In this document: one piece after another, positions 48,101 to 58,775 of the stretch | How positions within the stretch are numbered: position 1 is the first letter of the stretch | Layout of the letters: every line of letters begins with the position of its first letter | Source of the DNA: an uncultured Bryobacteraceae bacterium | GTDB taxonomy: Bacteria; Acidobacteriota; Terriglobia; Bryobacterales; Bryobacteraceae | Assembly (NCBI GenBank): GCA_937920635.1 | Contig: CAKZUE010000046.1 | Location: 1 to 64,000 of the forward strand | Direction of reading: 5' to 3' | DNA: 64,000 nucleotides | Translations under genes and position numbers: made by a program | The notes under the pieces: model-generated | Database searches by the model: none | Told to the model about the DNA's origin: nothing | What the model saw: the letters and a program-made list of their open reading frames with translations, nothing else

Positions 48101-48637
48101 GAGACCGACCTGCTCAGCTATGTGATGTACCCGGACGTGTACCTGAAGTTCGACAAGGCGCGCGCCGCTTACGGCGATCTCACCGTGCTGCCCTCGCCTG
48201 CGTTTTTCTATGGCCTCAAACCGGGCGAAGAGATCACCGTGGACATCGAGCCGGGCAAGGCGCTGGTCATCAAGTACACCGCCACCGGCGACCCTCACCC
48301 GGATGGCACCCGCACGGTCTTCTTCGAACTCAACGGCCAGCCGCGCGAGATCACCGTGCGCGACCGCCACATCAAGGCGGAGGGCAAGGCCCAGCCCAAG
48401 GCCGATCCGGCCAAAGAGGGCCACGTCGGCGCCCCCATCCCCGGCGCCGTCACGTCGATCGCCGTCGAACTGAACCAGGCGGTGAAAAAGGGCGACAAGC
48501 TGCTCGTGCTGGAGGCGATGAAGATGCAGACCACCGTTTACGCTCCCATCGCCGGCAAGGTGGCCGAGCGCCACGTCAGCCTCGGCCAGACCGTCGAGCC
48601 GAAGGATCTCCTGCTGGTCATCACTCCGGTATCCTGA
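45188..48637 (+). CDS. pyc: Pyruvate carboxylase
   Basis: Biotin carboxylase domain (GGGGRGMRIV, EVNPRIQVEHTVTE), carboxyltransferase domain (DTTMRDAHQSLMATRMRTYDM), biotinyl domain (VLEAMKMQT). Confidence 0.96.
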   Translation: MKKLMALNRGEIAIRIFRAANELGLSTVAIYSQEDRLSLHRFKADEAYLVGQGLGPVQAYLDIGGIVGLAKEKGVDAIHPGYGFLSENPQLARACAAAGITFIGPSAELLEQLGDKTAARRLAREAQVPTLAGTDRPVRTVEQARRAAETAGYPLILKAAFGGGGRGMRIVHRSEDLEPRFHEASQEAHAAFGNGALFIERYIRHAKHIEVQILGDTHGHLVHLWERDCSVQRRHQKIVEIAPAFSLDPSLRRELCEAAVRLCRHAGYYSAGTVEFLVDADSGEWFFIEVNPRIQVEHTVTEVVTGIDIVRAQIQVAQGLALHSAEMAIPPQEEIRVFGAALQCRITTEDPSKNFLPDYGRITTYRSPAGFGIRLDGASAYGGAVITPYYDSLLVKITAWGNDFRTACQRMDRCLREFRIRGVKTNIPFLENVVNHPAFQTGKATTTFLENAPELFRFRLRQDRATRLLGYLAETAVNGNPEMARRRPPDSVRQPPLPPHNPAPPPPGTRQKLLELGPEAFAQWVLKQKRLLLTDTTMRDAHQSLMATRMRTYDMLAIANFYSHSLAGLFSLEMWGGATFDVAMRFLLEDPWVRLQKLRREIPNICLQMLLRASNAVGYTAYPDNAVRRFVEVAAQEGIDIFRIFDSLNWLPNMKVAMEAVRRTNAVCEAAICYTGDILDPRRDKYPLGYYTRLAKELEKMGAHMLAIKDMAGLVKPYAAYKLVKALKEETGLPIHFHTHDTSGLNAASILKAAEAGADIADAAISSMSGSTSQPNLNSLVAALQHDPRRATGLDFDALNRCSDYWEQVRLNYAPFDTAPRSGTADVYLHEMPGGQYTNLREQAESLGLGHRWPEIARMYADVNHAFGDIVKVTPSSKVVGDMALFLIQHGMTVKEFENLGPNHSLNIPNSVVEMFEGALGEPEGGWPPKIASVILKGRKPRRGRPGARLKPVDWEETRAAIEKKTGHKPSETDLLSYVMYPDVYLKFDKARAAYGDLTVLPSPAFFYGLKPGEEITVDIEPGKALVIKYTATGDPHPDGTRTVFFELNGQPREITVRDRHIKAEGKAQPKADPAKEGHVGAPIPGAVTSIAVELNQAVKKGDKLLVLEAMKMQTTVYAPIAGKVAERHVSLGQTVEPKDLLLVITPVS

Positions 48638-48645
48638 TAGGCGCC

Positions 48646-49917
48646 ATGCGCGCCACCAGACGTTTCTTCCTCAGCGCGGCCGCCGCCGGCCTGGCTGCCG
48701 CCCGCGCACAGACCGCGCCCAGCGACCGCATCCGCGTCGGCTTCATCGGCTGCGGCGGCATGGGTTCGGGCCGCATCCGCCACTTTCTCGGTCATCCCGA
48801 TGTCGAGGCCGCCGCGGTCTGCGACGTCGACCGCACTCATCTGGACCGCGCCGCCGCGCTTGTGGAATCGCTGCGCGGCCGCAAGCCGGAGACCTACGGC
48901 GATTTCCGCCGGGTGCTCGACCGCAACGATATCGATGCTGTGATGATCGCCACCCCCGATCACTGGCACGCCCTGCCGGCCATTCTCGCCTGCCAGGCGG
49001 GCAAGGACGTCTTCGTCGAAAAACCGTTCTCCTATTCGATTGGCGAAGGGCGCCGGATGGTGGAGGCCGCGCGCCGCCACGCGCGCGTCACCCAGATGGG
49101 CAACCATATTCACAACGACCTGCCCAATTACCGGCGGGTGGTGGAACTGGTCCGGTCGGGAAATCTCGGCAAAATCGCGCGCGTGCATTGCGGCCTGCGC
49201 TCGAACGAGAAATCCATCGGTTCGCCCCCCGACGGGCCGCCCCCGCCGGAACTGGACTACGATTTCTGGCTCGGGCCGGCGCCGAAGCGGCCCTATAATC
49301 CCAACCGGTCGCACCTTCGTTTCCGCTATTTCTGGGACTATTCCGGCGGTGTTTTTGCCGATTTCTGGTGCCATTTCGCCGATGTGGCGTACTGGGCCCT
49401 GGACCTTCGCGCGCCGCGCTCGGTGAGCGCCGCCGGGGGCCGCTGGCTCGCGGAAGACAACGCCGAGACGCCGGATGTCTTCGAAGCCGTGTTCGAATAC
49501 CCAGGTCCCGTGCTGCTCACCTGGACGCAACACCCGCAGGGCCGGCCGGGCTTCGAGCACATGGGCAGTTGCGTCATCTTCGAGGGCACGGAGGCGACGC
49601 TCGTGACCAACTACTCGAAGCACGAGGTGTGGGTGAAGGGCAGGCTCGCCCCTGATTTTCCCCGTCCCGAGCCGTCCATTCCCGACTCGCCCGGCCACAT
49701 CCGCGAGTTTCTCGACGCCATCCGTTCGCGCAACACGCAGACAACTTGCAACTTTGAGTACTCCCACCGCCTGAACAAGGGTGCGATGCTGGCCAACATC
49801 GCCTTCCGAACCGGCGCGCGGCTGGAGTGGGACGACGGGCGGGAGCGGATCACCAACCACAAAGCGGCCAACGGCTTCCTCACGCGGCGCTACCGGAAGC
49901 CCTGGAAGCTCGCCTGA
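48646..49917 (+). CDS. Gfo/Idh/MocA family oxidoreductase with Tat-like signal
   Basis: MRATRRFFLSAAAAGLAAARAQ; VGFIGCGGMGSGRI, ATPDHWHALPAILACQAGKDVFVEKPFS. Confidence 0.93.
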   Translation: MRATRRFFLSAAAAGLAAARAQTAPSDRIRVGFIGCGGMGSGRIRHFLGHPDVEAAAVCDVDRTHLDRAAALVESLRGRKPETYGDFRRVLDRNDIDAVMIATPDHWHALPAILACQAGKDVFVEKPFSYSIGEGRRMVEAARRHARVTQMGNHIHNDLPNYRRVVELVRSGNLGKIARVHCGLRSNEKSIGSPPDGPPPPELDYDFWLGPAPKRPYNPNRSHLRFRYFWDYSGGVFADFWCHFADVAYWALDLRAPRSVSAAGGRWLAEDNAETPDVFEAVFEYPGPVLLTWTQHPQGRPGFEHMGSCVIFEGTEATLVTNYSKHEVWVKGRLAPDFPRPEPSIPDSPGHIREFLDAIRSRNTQTTCNFEYSHRLNKGAMLANIAFRTGARLEWDDGRERITNHKAANGFLTRRYRKPWKLA

Positions 49918-49977
49918 CTGCGTTTCTCCTCAAATCTTCATTCCGCGGCCCGATATGAAGCGTGAGGTCGCAACCGT

Positions 49978-50382
49978 ATGGCTTTTGTCGATTGGAAACC
50001 CGAATACAGCGTCGGTCACATGGAGATCGACCAACAGCACCGGAAACTGGTGGACATCATCAATCACCTGCATGATTCGATGAAGCTCGGCGGCAAGCCC
50101 GAGGATCTGATGCGGATCATGAACGATCTGGTGAATTACACCCGGTATCACTTCGCCCATGAAGAGAAGCTGATGCAGCAGGCGGGCTACCCCGACCTCG
50201 CCAATCACCAGCGGGTGCACCGGGCGATGGTGGAGCAGGTGGAGAAATTCCGCCGCGAAGCCGGCAACACGCGCACGGGCTTTTCGATCAAGCTGATGGG
50301 CTTTCTGAAAAACTGGCTCACCGATCACATCATGGGCACGGACCAGAAATACGCGCCCACTCTGAAATCCGTGAAGGTCTGA
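49978..50382 (+). CDS. Bacteriohemerythrin
   Basis: Iron ligand pattern: VGHMEIDQQHRKLVDIIN, HFAHEEKLM, HQRVH, LTDHIMGTD. Confidence 0.93.
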   Translation: MAFVDWKPEYSVGHMEIDQQHRKLVDIINHLHDSMKLGGKPEDLMRIMNDLVNYTRYHFAHEEKLMQQAGYPDLANHQRVHRAMVEQVEKFRREAGNTRTGFSIKLMGFLKNWLTDHIMGTDQKYAPTLKSVKV

Positions 50383-50523
50383 CGCCGGGCGATCGGGCGC
50401 CGCCGCAAAGCCGTCCGGAATTGACGCAAGGAAGAGCCGCTGCCGTGCTGCGGGAGACCCGGAAAGGCCAAAACGTCTGGCAGGATGGGAAACGTCTGGC
50501 CAGCAAAAGTCATCCTATAGGCA

Positions 50524-52395
50524 ATGGCTCTTTCCGGCGCCGCCGATTCCCTGGAGTCCGCCTCGCAGATGCGCCGGTTTTCCCGCATCCTGGCAGGCTG
50601 TTCTGGGGCGCTTGTCCTGCTGGCTGCGCTGCCGGTTTTCGCCGCCTCTGCGCCTCCTGACCCGCGGGACTCGATCAACATCCACTCCAAGACGCAGTTC
50701 ACGCCGCGGCTGTACATGGATCGAACAATATGGGAGTCGCGCAAGGAGGCGCTGCGACGGCAGATCCTGGTCTCCGCGGGGCTTTGGCCCATGCAGCCGC
50801 GCGGACCGGTGCCCGTGCACCGGTTTGGGAGAACCGCCAAGGGACCCTACATTGTGGAGAAGATCGCTCTGGAGACGCTGCCGGGCTTCCTGGTCGGCGC
50901 GAACCTCTATATGCCCGCGAAACTCCAGCGGTCCGCTCCCGCTGTGCTGGTGGCGCACGGGCACTGGAGGTACGGGCGGACGCACCATGCCGAAGACTAT
51001 TCCGTGCCGGCGCTGTGCGCCAACCTCGCCGCGCAGGGTTTCGTCGTGCTCGCCTGGGACATGGTGGGCTACGAAGACACCCGGCAATTGCCTCACAATT
51101 TCGGCGATGCGGCGGAAGAATTGGCGTGGCTTTTTACGCCTTTCAGCCTGCAATTATGGAATGCGATCCGCGCCCTGGACTTTGTGGAATCGCTCCCCGA
51201 GGTGAACCGGTTCCAGATCGGCATGACCGGAACCTCCGGGGGCGGCACGCAGACGTATCTGCTAGCCGCGGTTGACGAGCGGATCCGCGCCGCCGCACCA
51301 GGCGGGATGGTCTCGGCCACGTTTCAGGGCGACGATGTCTGCGAGATGGCGCCCGGGCTGCGCGTCGGCACCAACAACCTGGAGCTGACTTCGCTGATCG
51401 CGCCGCGCCATCTGCAGTTGGTGGCGGCGACAGGCGACTGGACCCGCAACACGCTCAAAGTGGAGCTGCCCGCGATCCGCTCGGTCTACGCATTGTACCG
51501 GCAGGAGCGCCGCGCGTCGGCGGCGATGATCAACGCCGGCCACAATTGCAACCGCGAGAGCCGCGAGGCGGTCTATGCGTTCTTCCACCGCACGCTGGCG
51601 CGGCGGTTCCTGTACGCAGCCGCGCCGCGCGAAAGCGACACGCTGGCTCTGCCGTCGCGCGACGAACTGCTGATCGGCGCCGCCATGCGCGAGAAGGCGT
51701 CAGCCTCCCGGGACGGGATCTTCGCCGCATGGAAGGAGATGGCGATCGCGCGCACCGCCTCCATGAAGCTGGAGGAATTGCGGGAACGGATGGCAGCCAT
51801 GTTCAACGTATCGATGCCCGCTCAGGTGACCGCGCCGGAGATTATGCCCGAGCTGGTGCTGCTGCGCACGGACACAGGCACGCCGGTCCGGGCGAGGTGG
51901 GTGGCTCCGCCTGCTGCCGAAACGGCTGAATTTGAGATCGCCGTCAGCCCGGAGGGGCTGGCTTGCGCCGACTGCCAGCGGGTGCAGCAAAGCGAGCAGG
52001 CGTCCACCGCCCGGCTCCGGGTGGAGGTCTACCGGGCAGGGGCGCCGCCGCAGCCCTTCCATCTGGAGCGGGCCACGTTCCACCGCACCCCCTTCGCCGA
52101 GCGGGTACAGGACATCCTGGCCTCCATTCGCTACGTCTCCGGCTTCGCCGGAGAAAGGCCGGTCAGGCTCGCCTGCACGGGACTGGCCCGGGCGTGGTGC
52201 CTGCTGGCGGCGGCCGCCGCCCCGCCGGCGATGAACCTCGAGCTGGAGGGCGGCGTTGATGCGAACGCGGCCGCGGGATTGACGGACTATCTCAACCGTC
52301 CCGGCATCGCTTACGCCGGAGGGCTGCCCGTGTTGTTCCGGCTCGCGTCCCGCAACGGTGTGGTGCAGGAACCGGCCGTTACAATGGGGAAGTGA
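50524..52395 (+). CDS. Secreted alpha/beta hydrolase (acetyl xylan esterase-like)
   Basis: VLVAHGHWRYGR, FVVLAWDMVGYEDT, IGMTGTSGGGTQTYLLAAVDERI nucleophile region. Confidence 0.85.
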   Translation: MALSGAADSLESASQMRRFSRILAGCSGALVLLAALPVFAASAPPDPRDSINIHSKTQFTPRLYMDRTIWESRKEALRRQILVSAGLWPMQPRGPVPVHRFGRTAKGPYIVEKIALETLPGFLVGANLYMPAKLQRSAPAVLVAHGHWRYGRTHHAEDYSVPALCANLAAQGFVVLAWDMVGYEDTRQLPHNFGDAAEELAWLFTPFSLQLWNAIRALDFVESLPEVNRFQIGMTGTSGGGTQTYLLAAVDERIRAAAPGGMVSATFQGDDVCEMAPGLRVGTNNLELTSLIAPRHLQLVAATGDWTRNTLKVELPAIRSVYALYRQERRASAAMINAGHNCNRESREAVYAFFHRTLARRFLYAAAPRESDTLALPSRDELLIGAAMREKASASRDGIFAAWKEMAIARTASMKLEELRERMAAMFNVSMPAQVTAPEIMPELVLLRTDTGTPVRARWVAPPAAETAEFEIAVSPEGLACADCQRVQQSEQASTARLRVEVYRAGAPPQPFHLERATFHRTPFAERVQDILASIRYVSGFAGERPVRLACTGLARAWCLLAAAAAPPAMNLELEGGVDANAAAGLTDYLNRPGIAYAGGLPVLFRLASRNGVVQEPAVTMGK

Positions 52396-53003
52396 TCCGC
52401 ACGCTGATCTTCGATCTCGGCCGGGTGATCGTGCCCTTCGATTTCCGCCTCGGCTACGCGCGCATGGCGGAACGGTGCGGCCTGGAGCCCGATGAGGTCC
52501 GGGCCCGCCTCAAGTCCGATGGGCTGGTGCGTTCGTTTGAATCGGGCGGCATCGGTCCCCATGAATTCCACCGCCAGGTGACGCAGCTTTTGGGAACCGA
52601 GGTCCCCTACGACGAGTTCCGCGAGATCTGGTTCAGCATTTTCCTGCCGGAAACGCTGGTTTCTGATGCGCTGCTGGCTGCACTCCATGCGCGCCACCGG
52701 CTGGTGCTGCTGTCGAACACGAATCAGATCCACTTTGAAATGATCCGCGAGCGCTATCCGATCCTGCGCCACTTCGACGCGTTCGTTCTCTCCTATGAAG
52801 CGGGCGCGATGAAGCCCGAGCCGCGCATCTATGCGGCGGCGGTCGAAGCGGCGCGGTGCGCGCCGCAGGAGTGCTTCTTCACCGACGACATCCCGGAGTA
52901 TGTCGAAGGCGCGCGGCAGGCGGGCATCGACGCTGTGGTGTTTGAAGGCCAGGAGGCGCTGGAACGCGAGCTGCGGGCGCGCGGCGTTGTTTGGGATCAG
53001 TAG
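52392..53003 (+). CDS. HAD family hydrolase
   Basis: [75 protein letters not shown] start. Confidence 0.9.
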   Translation: MIRTLIFDLGRVIVPFDFRLGYARMAERCGLEPDEVRARLKSDGLVRSFESGGIGPHEFHRQVTQLLGTEVPYDEFREIWFSIFLPETLVSDALLAALHARHRLVLLSNTNQIHFEMIRERYPILRHFDAFVLSYEAGAMKPEPRIYAAAVEAARCAPQECFFTDDIPEYVEGARQAGIDAVVFEGQEALERELRARGVVWDQ

Positions 53004-55102
53004 GCCAGCAGCCGTTCGGCCTCGCGCTGGATGTCCTGCGTCTGCGGCAGGATGGCATCTTCCAGATCCGGGTGGTAGCCCACCCAGGTGTCCTGCGCGG
53101 CGACGCGCGCCACAGGCGCGTCCAGATGCTCGAACAGTTCGCCGGCGATGCGCGCCGCGATCTCGGCGCCGTAGCCGAAGCTCAGCATGTCTTCGTGAAC
53201 CACGAGCGCGCGGCTGGTCTTGCGCACGCTGTGAGCGATGGCCTCCCAGTCGTACGGCGCCAGCGTGCGCAGATCGAGGATTTCGATCGACAGATCCGGC
53301 CTTTTTTGTTCGATCCACGAAGCGGCCACCAGCGACTTCTGCACCGTCATGCCATACGTGATGATCGTGAGGTTGCTGCCGGGCTTCACCACGCGCGCCT
53401 TGCCGAAGGGGATGGTGAAATCGGGGCCCGGATGCGGGCTGCGGTTGTAAGGCTCGCGATAGAGGCGTTTGTGCTCGAGGAAGAGCACGGGATCATCGCA
53501 GCGGATGGCCGTGCGCAGCAGCCCGCAGGCGTCGAGCGCATTCGAGGGAAAGACGACGCGCAGGCCCGGGATGTGGGTGAAGGCAACTTCGCCGCACTGG
53601 CTGTGGTAAATGGCGCCGCCATTGAGATAGCCGCCAATGGCCACGCGGATGACGGCGGGCGCTTTCCAGGCGTTGTTCGAGCGCCAGCGGATGTTGGCCA
53701 GCTCGCCGCGGATCTGCATCATCGCGGGCCAGATGTAGTCGAAGAACTGGATCTCGACCACGGGTTTCATGCCGCGGCTGGCCATGCCGATGGCGCGGCC
53801 GACGATGGCCGCCTCGGCGATGGGCGCGTTGAAGACGCGGCGCGAGCCGAAGCGCTTCTGCAACCCGTGGGTGGCCTTGAACACTCCGCCCTTGCCCTTC
53901 ACCTCGCGCAGATTGTCTTCGCGGCTGCAATCGGCCACGTCCTCGCCGAAGACGACGATGTTCGGGTTGCGCTCCATCTCTTCGGCGAGCGTCAGGTTGA
54001 TCTCTTCCACCATGGTGCGGGGCTCGCCCTCCCAGTGTGGCTCCGCTTCCAGCTCGGGCGAGCAGGGATCGAAATCAGGCGAATACAGGAAATCGAGCGC
54101 GCTGGAGGCTGCCGGCGGCTCCGCCTTCAGCACCTGCTCGGTGACCTGCGCGATCTCCAGATCCACCTCATGGCAGATGCGCTTGTAGGAGACCTCTTCC
54201 AGGAGGTTTTCGGCGATCAGCCAGCGCGGGAATTGAATGACCGGGTCGCGGGCGGCTTCGGCGGCGCGCTCGGCTTCGGTCTTGTACAGCCGCTCGTCGT
54301 CGCTGAGCGAATGCGAGTAGGGGCGGATGCAATGGGCGTGGACCAGCGCGGGGCCTTCGCCGGCGCGCGCATGGGCGGCAGCCTCGGTCATCGCCCGGTA
54401 GGAGGCGAGGAAGTCCGTGCCGTCGCACTCGAGGATCTTCAGATGAGGGAAGCCGGTCACGAGCCGTGAGATGCTGCCGCCGGGCGTCTGCCTTTCGACG
54501 GGCACGGAGATGGCCCAGCCGTTGTCCTGAATCAGAAAGATCACGGGAAGGCGGTTGAGGCAGGCGGCGTTGAGCGCCTCCCAGAACTCGCCTTCGCTGG
54601 TCGAGCCCTCGCCGCCGCTGGCCAGCGTCACTTCATCGGAGTCAGGACGGAGATAGCGCGAGGCTTCGGCGCAGCCGGCAGCGTGGAGAAACTGCGTGCC
54701 GGTGGGAGACGAGCCGGTGAAGATGTGCAGCTCGGGAGACGACCAGTGGGAGGGCATCTGCCTGCCGCCGGACGCAGGGCCCGCGGCGGCGCCGACGCTT
54801 TCGAGCAGCATGTCCTCGGCGGTGACTCCGAGCGCGAGGGCCAGGGCGCGGTCGCGGTAGTAGAGATGGAACCAGTCGTGGCCGGGCCGCAGCGCCATTC
54901 CCGCCGCGGTCTGGATGGCCTCGTGCCCCGCGCCGCTGATCTGGAAGTAGATGCGGTTCTGCCGCTTCAGCATCACCTCGCGGTCGTCGAGCCGCCGCGA
55001 CATCTGCATGATGCGGAAGGCGCGCTGGAATGCTTCGCGGTCCAGCCCGCAATAGTCGGGGCCCGGCGGCACGGGCACGGTGACAGTCTTGGCGGTCGCC
55101 AT
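52997..55102 (-). CDS. 2-oxoacid dehydrogenase E1, alpha-beta fusion
   Basis: E1 alpha ThDP region ([33 protein letters not shown]) followed by E1 beta ([55 protein letters not shown]). Confidence 0.93.
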   Translation of the reverse strand: MATAKTVTVPVPPGPDYCGLDREAFQRAFRIMQMSRRLDDREVMLKRQNRIYFQISGAGHEAIQTAAGMALRPGHDWFHLYYRDRALALALGVTAEDMLLESVGAAAGPASGGRQMPSHWSSPELHIFTGSSPTGTQFLHAAGCAEASRYLRPDSDEVTLASGGEGSTSEGEFWEALNAACLNRLPVIFLIQDNGWAISVPVERQTPGGSISRLVTGFPHLKILECDGTDFLASYRAMTEAAAHARAGEGPALVHAHCIRPYSHSLSDDERLYKTEAERAAEAARDPVIQFPRWLIAENLLEEVSYKRICHEVDLEIAQVTEQVLKAEPPAASSALDFLYSPDFDPCSPELEAEPHWEGEPRTMVEEINLTLAEEMERNPNIVVFGEDVADCSREDNLREVKGKGGVFKATHGLQKRFGSRRVFNAPIAEAAIVGRAIGMASRGMKPVVEIQFFDYIWPAMMQIRGELANIRWRSNNAWKAPAVIRVAIGGYLNGGAIYHSQCGEVAFTHIPGLRVVFPSNALDACGLLRTAIRCDDPVLFLEHKRLYREPYNRSPHPGPDFTIPFGKARVVKPGSNLTIITYGMTVQKSLVAASWIEQKRPDLSIEILDLRTLAPYDWEAIAHSVRKTSRALVVHEDMLSFGYGAEIAARIAGELFEHLDAPVARVAAQDTWVGYHPDLEDAILPQTQDIQREAERLLAY

Positions 55103-55181
55103 CGGCTTGCTTCCCTTTCCCTCAGTGTACCCGCTCGCCGGGAGCTGCCCATCCAGCCGAAACGGTACAATGTGAGGTTCC

Positions 55182-56465
55182 ATGCACGATCTTGGCTATT
55201 TTAGAGCGAATCTGGACGCCATCGCGGCCCGGCTGGCCGGCCGCGGTTTTACGCTCGACGTCGAAGAATTCCGCTCGTTGGATGCGCGCCGGCGCGCTGC
55301 GGTCACAGAGGCGGAAGAACTTCGCGCGCGGCGCAACGCCGAAAGCCAGGAGATCGGCAGGCGGAAAAAGGCCGGCGAGGACACCTCCACGCTCCAGGCG
55401 GAAGTGCGGGCGTTGGGAGACCGCATCGCCGAACTGGAAGAGCAGGTGAAGGCGCTCGACGAAGATTTCCGCTCGCGGCTGGCGTCAATCCCCAATGTGC
55501 CGCACGAGAGCGTCCCCGCTGGAGCGTCCAGCGAAGACAACGTCGAGATCAAGCGCTGGGGCGAGCCGCGCGCGTTTTCCTTCCCGCCCAAGGCCCACTG
55601 GGATCTGGGGCCGCAGCTCGGCATTCTGGATTTCGAACGCGCCGCCAGGATCACGGGCGCGCGCTTCGCGGTTTACATGGGCGCGGGCGCCAGGCTCGAG
55701 CGCGCGCTCATCAACTTCATGCTCGATCTGCACACGCGCGAGCACGGCTACACGGAAGTGCTGCCGCCCTTCATGGTCAATTCCGCGTCGCTGTACGGCA
55801 CCGGCCAGTTGCCCAAGTTCGCCGCCGACCTGTTCAAGTGCGAGAACTTCGACTTCTGGCTCATTCCCACCGCCGAGGTGCCGGTCACCAACCTGCACCG
55901 CGACGAGACGCTCGAGGGCGACGCGCTGCCCATCCGCTATTGCGCCTTCACGCCGTGCTTCCGCAGCGAGGCGGGCTCCTACGGGCGCGACGTGCGCGGC
56001 ATCATCCGCCAGCACCAGTTCCAGAAGGTCGAGCTGGTCAACTTCACGCGTCCCGACCAGAGCTATGAAGCGCTGGAGCGGTTGACCGAAAGCGCCGAGC
56101 ACGTGCTGGAAAAGCTCGGCCTGCCTTACCGCCGCGTGGTACTGTGCACGGGCGACATGGGTTTTGCCTCGGCCAAGACCTACGACCTGGAAGTGTGGAT
56201 GCCGGGGCAGCAGGCGTTCCGCGAGATCTCGTCTTGCTCGAATTTTGAGAGCTTCCAGGCGCGCCGCGCGGGCATCCGCTTCCGCACGGGGAAGGGCAAG
56301 GCGGAGTTCGTGCACACGCTGAACGGCAGCGGGCTGGCCGTGGGCCGGACGTGGGTGGCAGTGGTCGAGAACTGCCAGCAGGAAGATGGCTCTGTGGTGC
56401 TGCCCGAGGCGCTGCGCCCGTACCTCAACGCGGAAGTGATCAACGCGCAAGGCCAGCTCCGCTGA
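55182..56465 (+). CDS. serS: Serine--tRNA ligase
   Basis: [16 protein letters not shown]-terminal coiled coil; class II motifs; [58 protein letters not shown]. Confidence 0.97.
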   Translation: MHDLGYFRANLDAIAARLAGRGFTLDVEEFRSLDARRRAAVTEAEELRARRNAESQEIGRRKKAGEDTSTLQAEVRALGDRIAELEEQVKALDEDFRSRLASIPNVPHESVPAGASSEDNVEIKRWGEPRAFSFPPKAHWDLGPQLGILDFERAARITGARFAVYMGAGARLERALINFMLDLHTREHGYTEVLPPFMVNSASLYGTGQLPKFAADLFKCENFDFWLIPTAEVPVTNLHRDETLEGDALPIRYCAFTPCFRSEAGSYGRDVRGIIRQHQFQKVELVNFTRPDQSYEALERLTESAEHVLEKLGLPYRRVVLCTGDMGFASAKTYDLEVWMPGQQAFREISSCSNFESFQARRAGIRFRTGKGKAEFVHTLNGSGLAVGRTWVAVVENCQQEDGSVVLPEALRPYLNAEVINAQGQLR

Positions 56466-56475
56466 GCCGCCCGGA

Positions 56476-57645
56476 TCAACCGATCTGCGGGACTTTCAGC
56501 CGCTCGCCGCCGCGCAGAGCCGACTGGTGGGCGATGATTCCCGGCAGCGTGTAGGCCACGGCCTCCTCGATGCCGATCGCGGGTTTGCGCCCGGCGCGGA
56601 CCGCCTCGACGAATTCGTGTGTCAGAAACGTGTGAGACCCTTCGTGACCGCTGTCGTGGCGCAGCGGCTCGGGCAGCATCTCGGTGGCCCACCATTGCAC
56701 TTGTTTGTACGGCTCCAGCACCGCCCGCTGGCGCGCGAAACCGGCGCTGTCCTTCTCCTTCTCCACGCTCCACCGCACGATCGCCGGCCCCAGGCCGTTA
56801 GGGTGCTCGAAGAAGAAGCTCATCCTGTCGCCAAAGAACTGCGCGCGCTCCGTGCCCCGGTGGGCGCCCTTCCACCACACGGCGACGCGGAACGCCGTTC
56901 CCCGGTCGGTCTGGAACAGCGCCGTCTCGTTCCAGAACGGGTTGCCATACGGGTTGTCCCGCAATATCGGGTCGGAGTCGCCCCAGCCGATGCAGGCGGC
57001 GTGCGTGATCCGCTCGCCCGTGATGCCGAGCAGGTGCGCCGTGCAATGCGTCGGATAATGCATCGGCGGAAAGCCGTAGCGCCAGGTCCGCTGTCCGTTT
57101 TCGACGAACAGCGATTCCAGCCCCGCGTGGTGGTACTCGCTCTCGCAGGCGAAGATCCGCCCGAACTCGCCCGCCTCATAGAAGCGGCGCGCGGAGATCG
57201 TTGGCTGCTGGTAGTAGCTGGTCTCGGCCATCATGTAGACGAGTCCGGAGCGCCTGACCGCCTCGGTCAGCTTCTGGCACTCCTCCAGCGACATCGCCGC
57301 GGGCACGGCGCACAGGACGTGTTTGCCCGCCGCCAGCGATGCCAGCACATGCGCCGCATGATCGGGGGCGGGCGTGAACAGCGCTACGGCGTCCACGCTC
57401 CGGTCTTTCAGCAATTCCACAAGAGACACATAGGCCTTCCGGCAGCCGTAAGTCTGCTGAAGCGCGGCCCGCCTGTCCTGGCGCAGATCCGCCACCGCCT
57501 CCACCACTGCATGCGGGTGCTCGTGAAAATAGAACTGCGTCCCAAACCGCCCGCCCACCACACCGACCCTGATTCTTCTCTCCCGGGCTGAAGCCGCCGT
57601 GGCGGCCATCAGGGCGGCAAACCGCCTGCGCGTGTGCGTGTTCAT
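56476..57645 (-). CDS. Gfo/Idh/MocA family oxidoreductase
   Basis: NTHTRRRFAALMAATAASARERRIRVGVVGGRFGTQFY; ALFTPAPDHAAHVLASLAAGKHVLCAVPAA. Confidence 0.88.
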   Translation of the reverse strand: MNTHTRRRFAALMAATAASARERRIRVGVVGGRFGTQFYFHEHPHAVVEAVADLRQDRRAALQQTYGCRKAYVSLVELLKDRSVDAVALFTPAPDHAAHVLASLAAGKHVLCAVPAAMSLEECQKLTEAVRRSGLVYMMAETSYYQQPTISARRFYEAGEFGRIFACESEYHHAGLESLFVENGQRTWRYGFPPMHYPTHCTAHLLGITGERITHAACIGWGDSDPILRDNPYGNPFWNETALFQTDRGTAFRVAVWWKGAHRGTERAQFFGDRMSFFFEHPNGLGPAIVRWSVEKEKDSAGFARQRAVLEPYKQVQWWATEMLPEPLRHDSGHEGSHTFLTHEFVEAVRAGRKPAIGIEEAVAYTLPGIIAHQSALRGGERLKVPQIG

Positions 57646-57730
57646 CGGACGATCCCTCCCGGTGCTGTTCCAGCGCCAAGCAGTGTATCACCGCCGTGCG
57701 CGGCTTCAGTGCGCGGCGCCGGAGTTCCGG

Positions 57731-58762
57731 TCAGGGCAGCAGCACCATCTTGCCGACGCCGTCGGCGTAGGCTTCCAGCGTTTCGAAAGCCTGCTGTGTG
57801 CGCTCGAGCGGCCAGCGGTGGGTGACCATGGGGGCGAAGCGCGAAGCGTGCCCGGTCAGCAGCCTGAGGGCGAGTTCGCTGCGGTGATTGGACCGGCGCA
57901 CGGGGAAAAACCACTGCTCCTTGCGGCGCAGCGTGAAGAAGTCGACCGGGAGACGGTCTTCGCTGGGCAGCGCAGTGATCACGATCCGCGCCGCCGGCGC
58001 GCCCATATGGATCGCCTGATTGTGCGAATCGGCTTTGCCCGCGCAATCGAAAACCATGTCCACGCCGCGCCCGCCGGTGTCGCGGAGCACTTCTTTCACC
58101 GGGTCCACAGCCGCCGGGTCGATCACGGCATCGGCGCCCGCCAGACGCGCCAGCTCTCGCCGGTGCGGCACGGGTTCGACAGCCCAGATGCGCGCCACGC
58201 CGGCCAGCCGCAGGCAGGCGATGGTGGTCAGACCGATGGGCCCTGCGCCAATCACCGCGGCGGTCTCGCCGAGCTTTGGCGCGCCAAAGCGGAAGGACTG
58301 CAGCGCGATGGCGATGGGCTCGAACAGCGTGCCCTCGGCCATGCCGAGCCCCGCGGGCAGCGGCAGCAGGTTGACGGCGGGCAGGTTCACATGATCACGG
58401 AAGAAGCCCGGCTCGCCCGGATTGGAAAGGAATCGGACGTGGTGGCAGAGGTTGTGCCGCCCGCTCAGGCAGAACTCGCAGTGATAGCAGTAGAGCGGCG
58501 CTTCCAGCGCCACGCGGTCGCCGGGGCTCCACTGGGTGACGCCCGCGCCCACGGCGCTGACCACGCCTGTGGGCTCGTGGCCCAGCACCATCGGGTAGAG
58601 GCACGGCATGCCGCCGATGCTGCCTTCAGAAAAGTTGTGCAGATCGCTGCCGCAGACGCCGACGGCGGCCACGCGCACCTGCACTTCGCCAGGGCCGGGC
58701 GGCTCGGGTTCGTAAGGGCGGAGCTCGAACGTCCGAAGGCGCGTCAGCAGAGCAACAGCCAT
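57731..58762 (-). CDS. Zinc-dependent alcohol dehydrogenase (polyol dehydrogenase-like)
   Basis: GVCGSDLHNFS, GHEPTGVVSAVGAG, CYHCEFCLSGRHNLC, VIGAGPIGLTTIACLRLAG. Confidence 0.92.
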   Translation of the reverse strand: MAVALLTRLRTFELRPYEPEPPGPGEVQVRVAAVGVCGSDLHNFSEGSIGGMPCLYPMVLGHEPTGVVSAVGAGVTQWSPGDRVALEAPLYCYHCEFCLSGRHNLCHHVRFLSNPGEPGFFRDHVNLPAVNLLPLPAGLGMAEGTLFEPIAIALQSFRFGAPKLGETAAVIGAGPIGLTTIACLRLAGVARIWAVEPVPHRRELARLAGADAVIDPAAVDPVKEVLRDTGGRGVDMVFDCAGKADSHNQAIHMGAPAARIVITALPSEDRLPVDFFTLRRKEQWFFPVRRSNHRSELALRLLTGHASRFAPMVTHRWPLERTQQAFETLEAYADGVGKMVLLP

Positions 58763-58775
58763 GGGGGCAGGGAGC

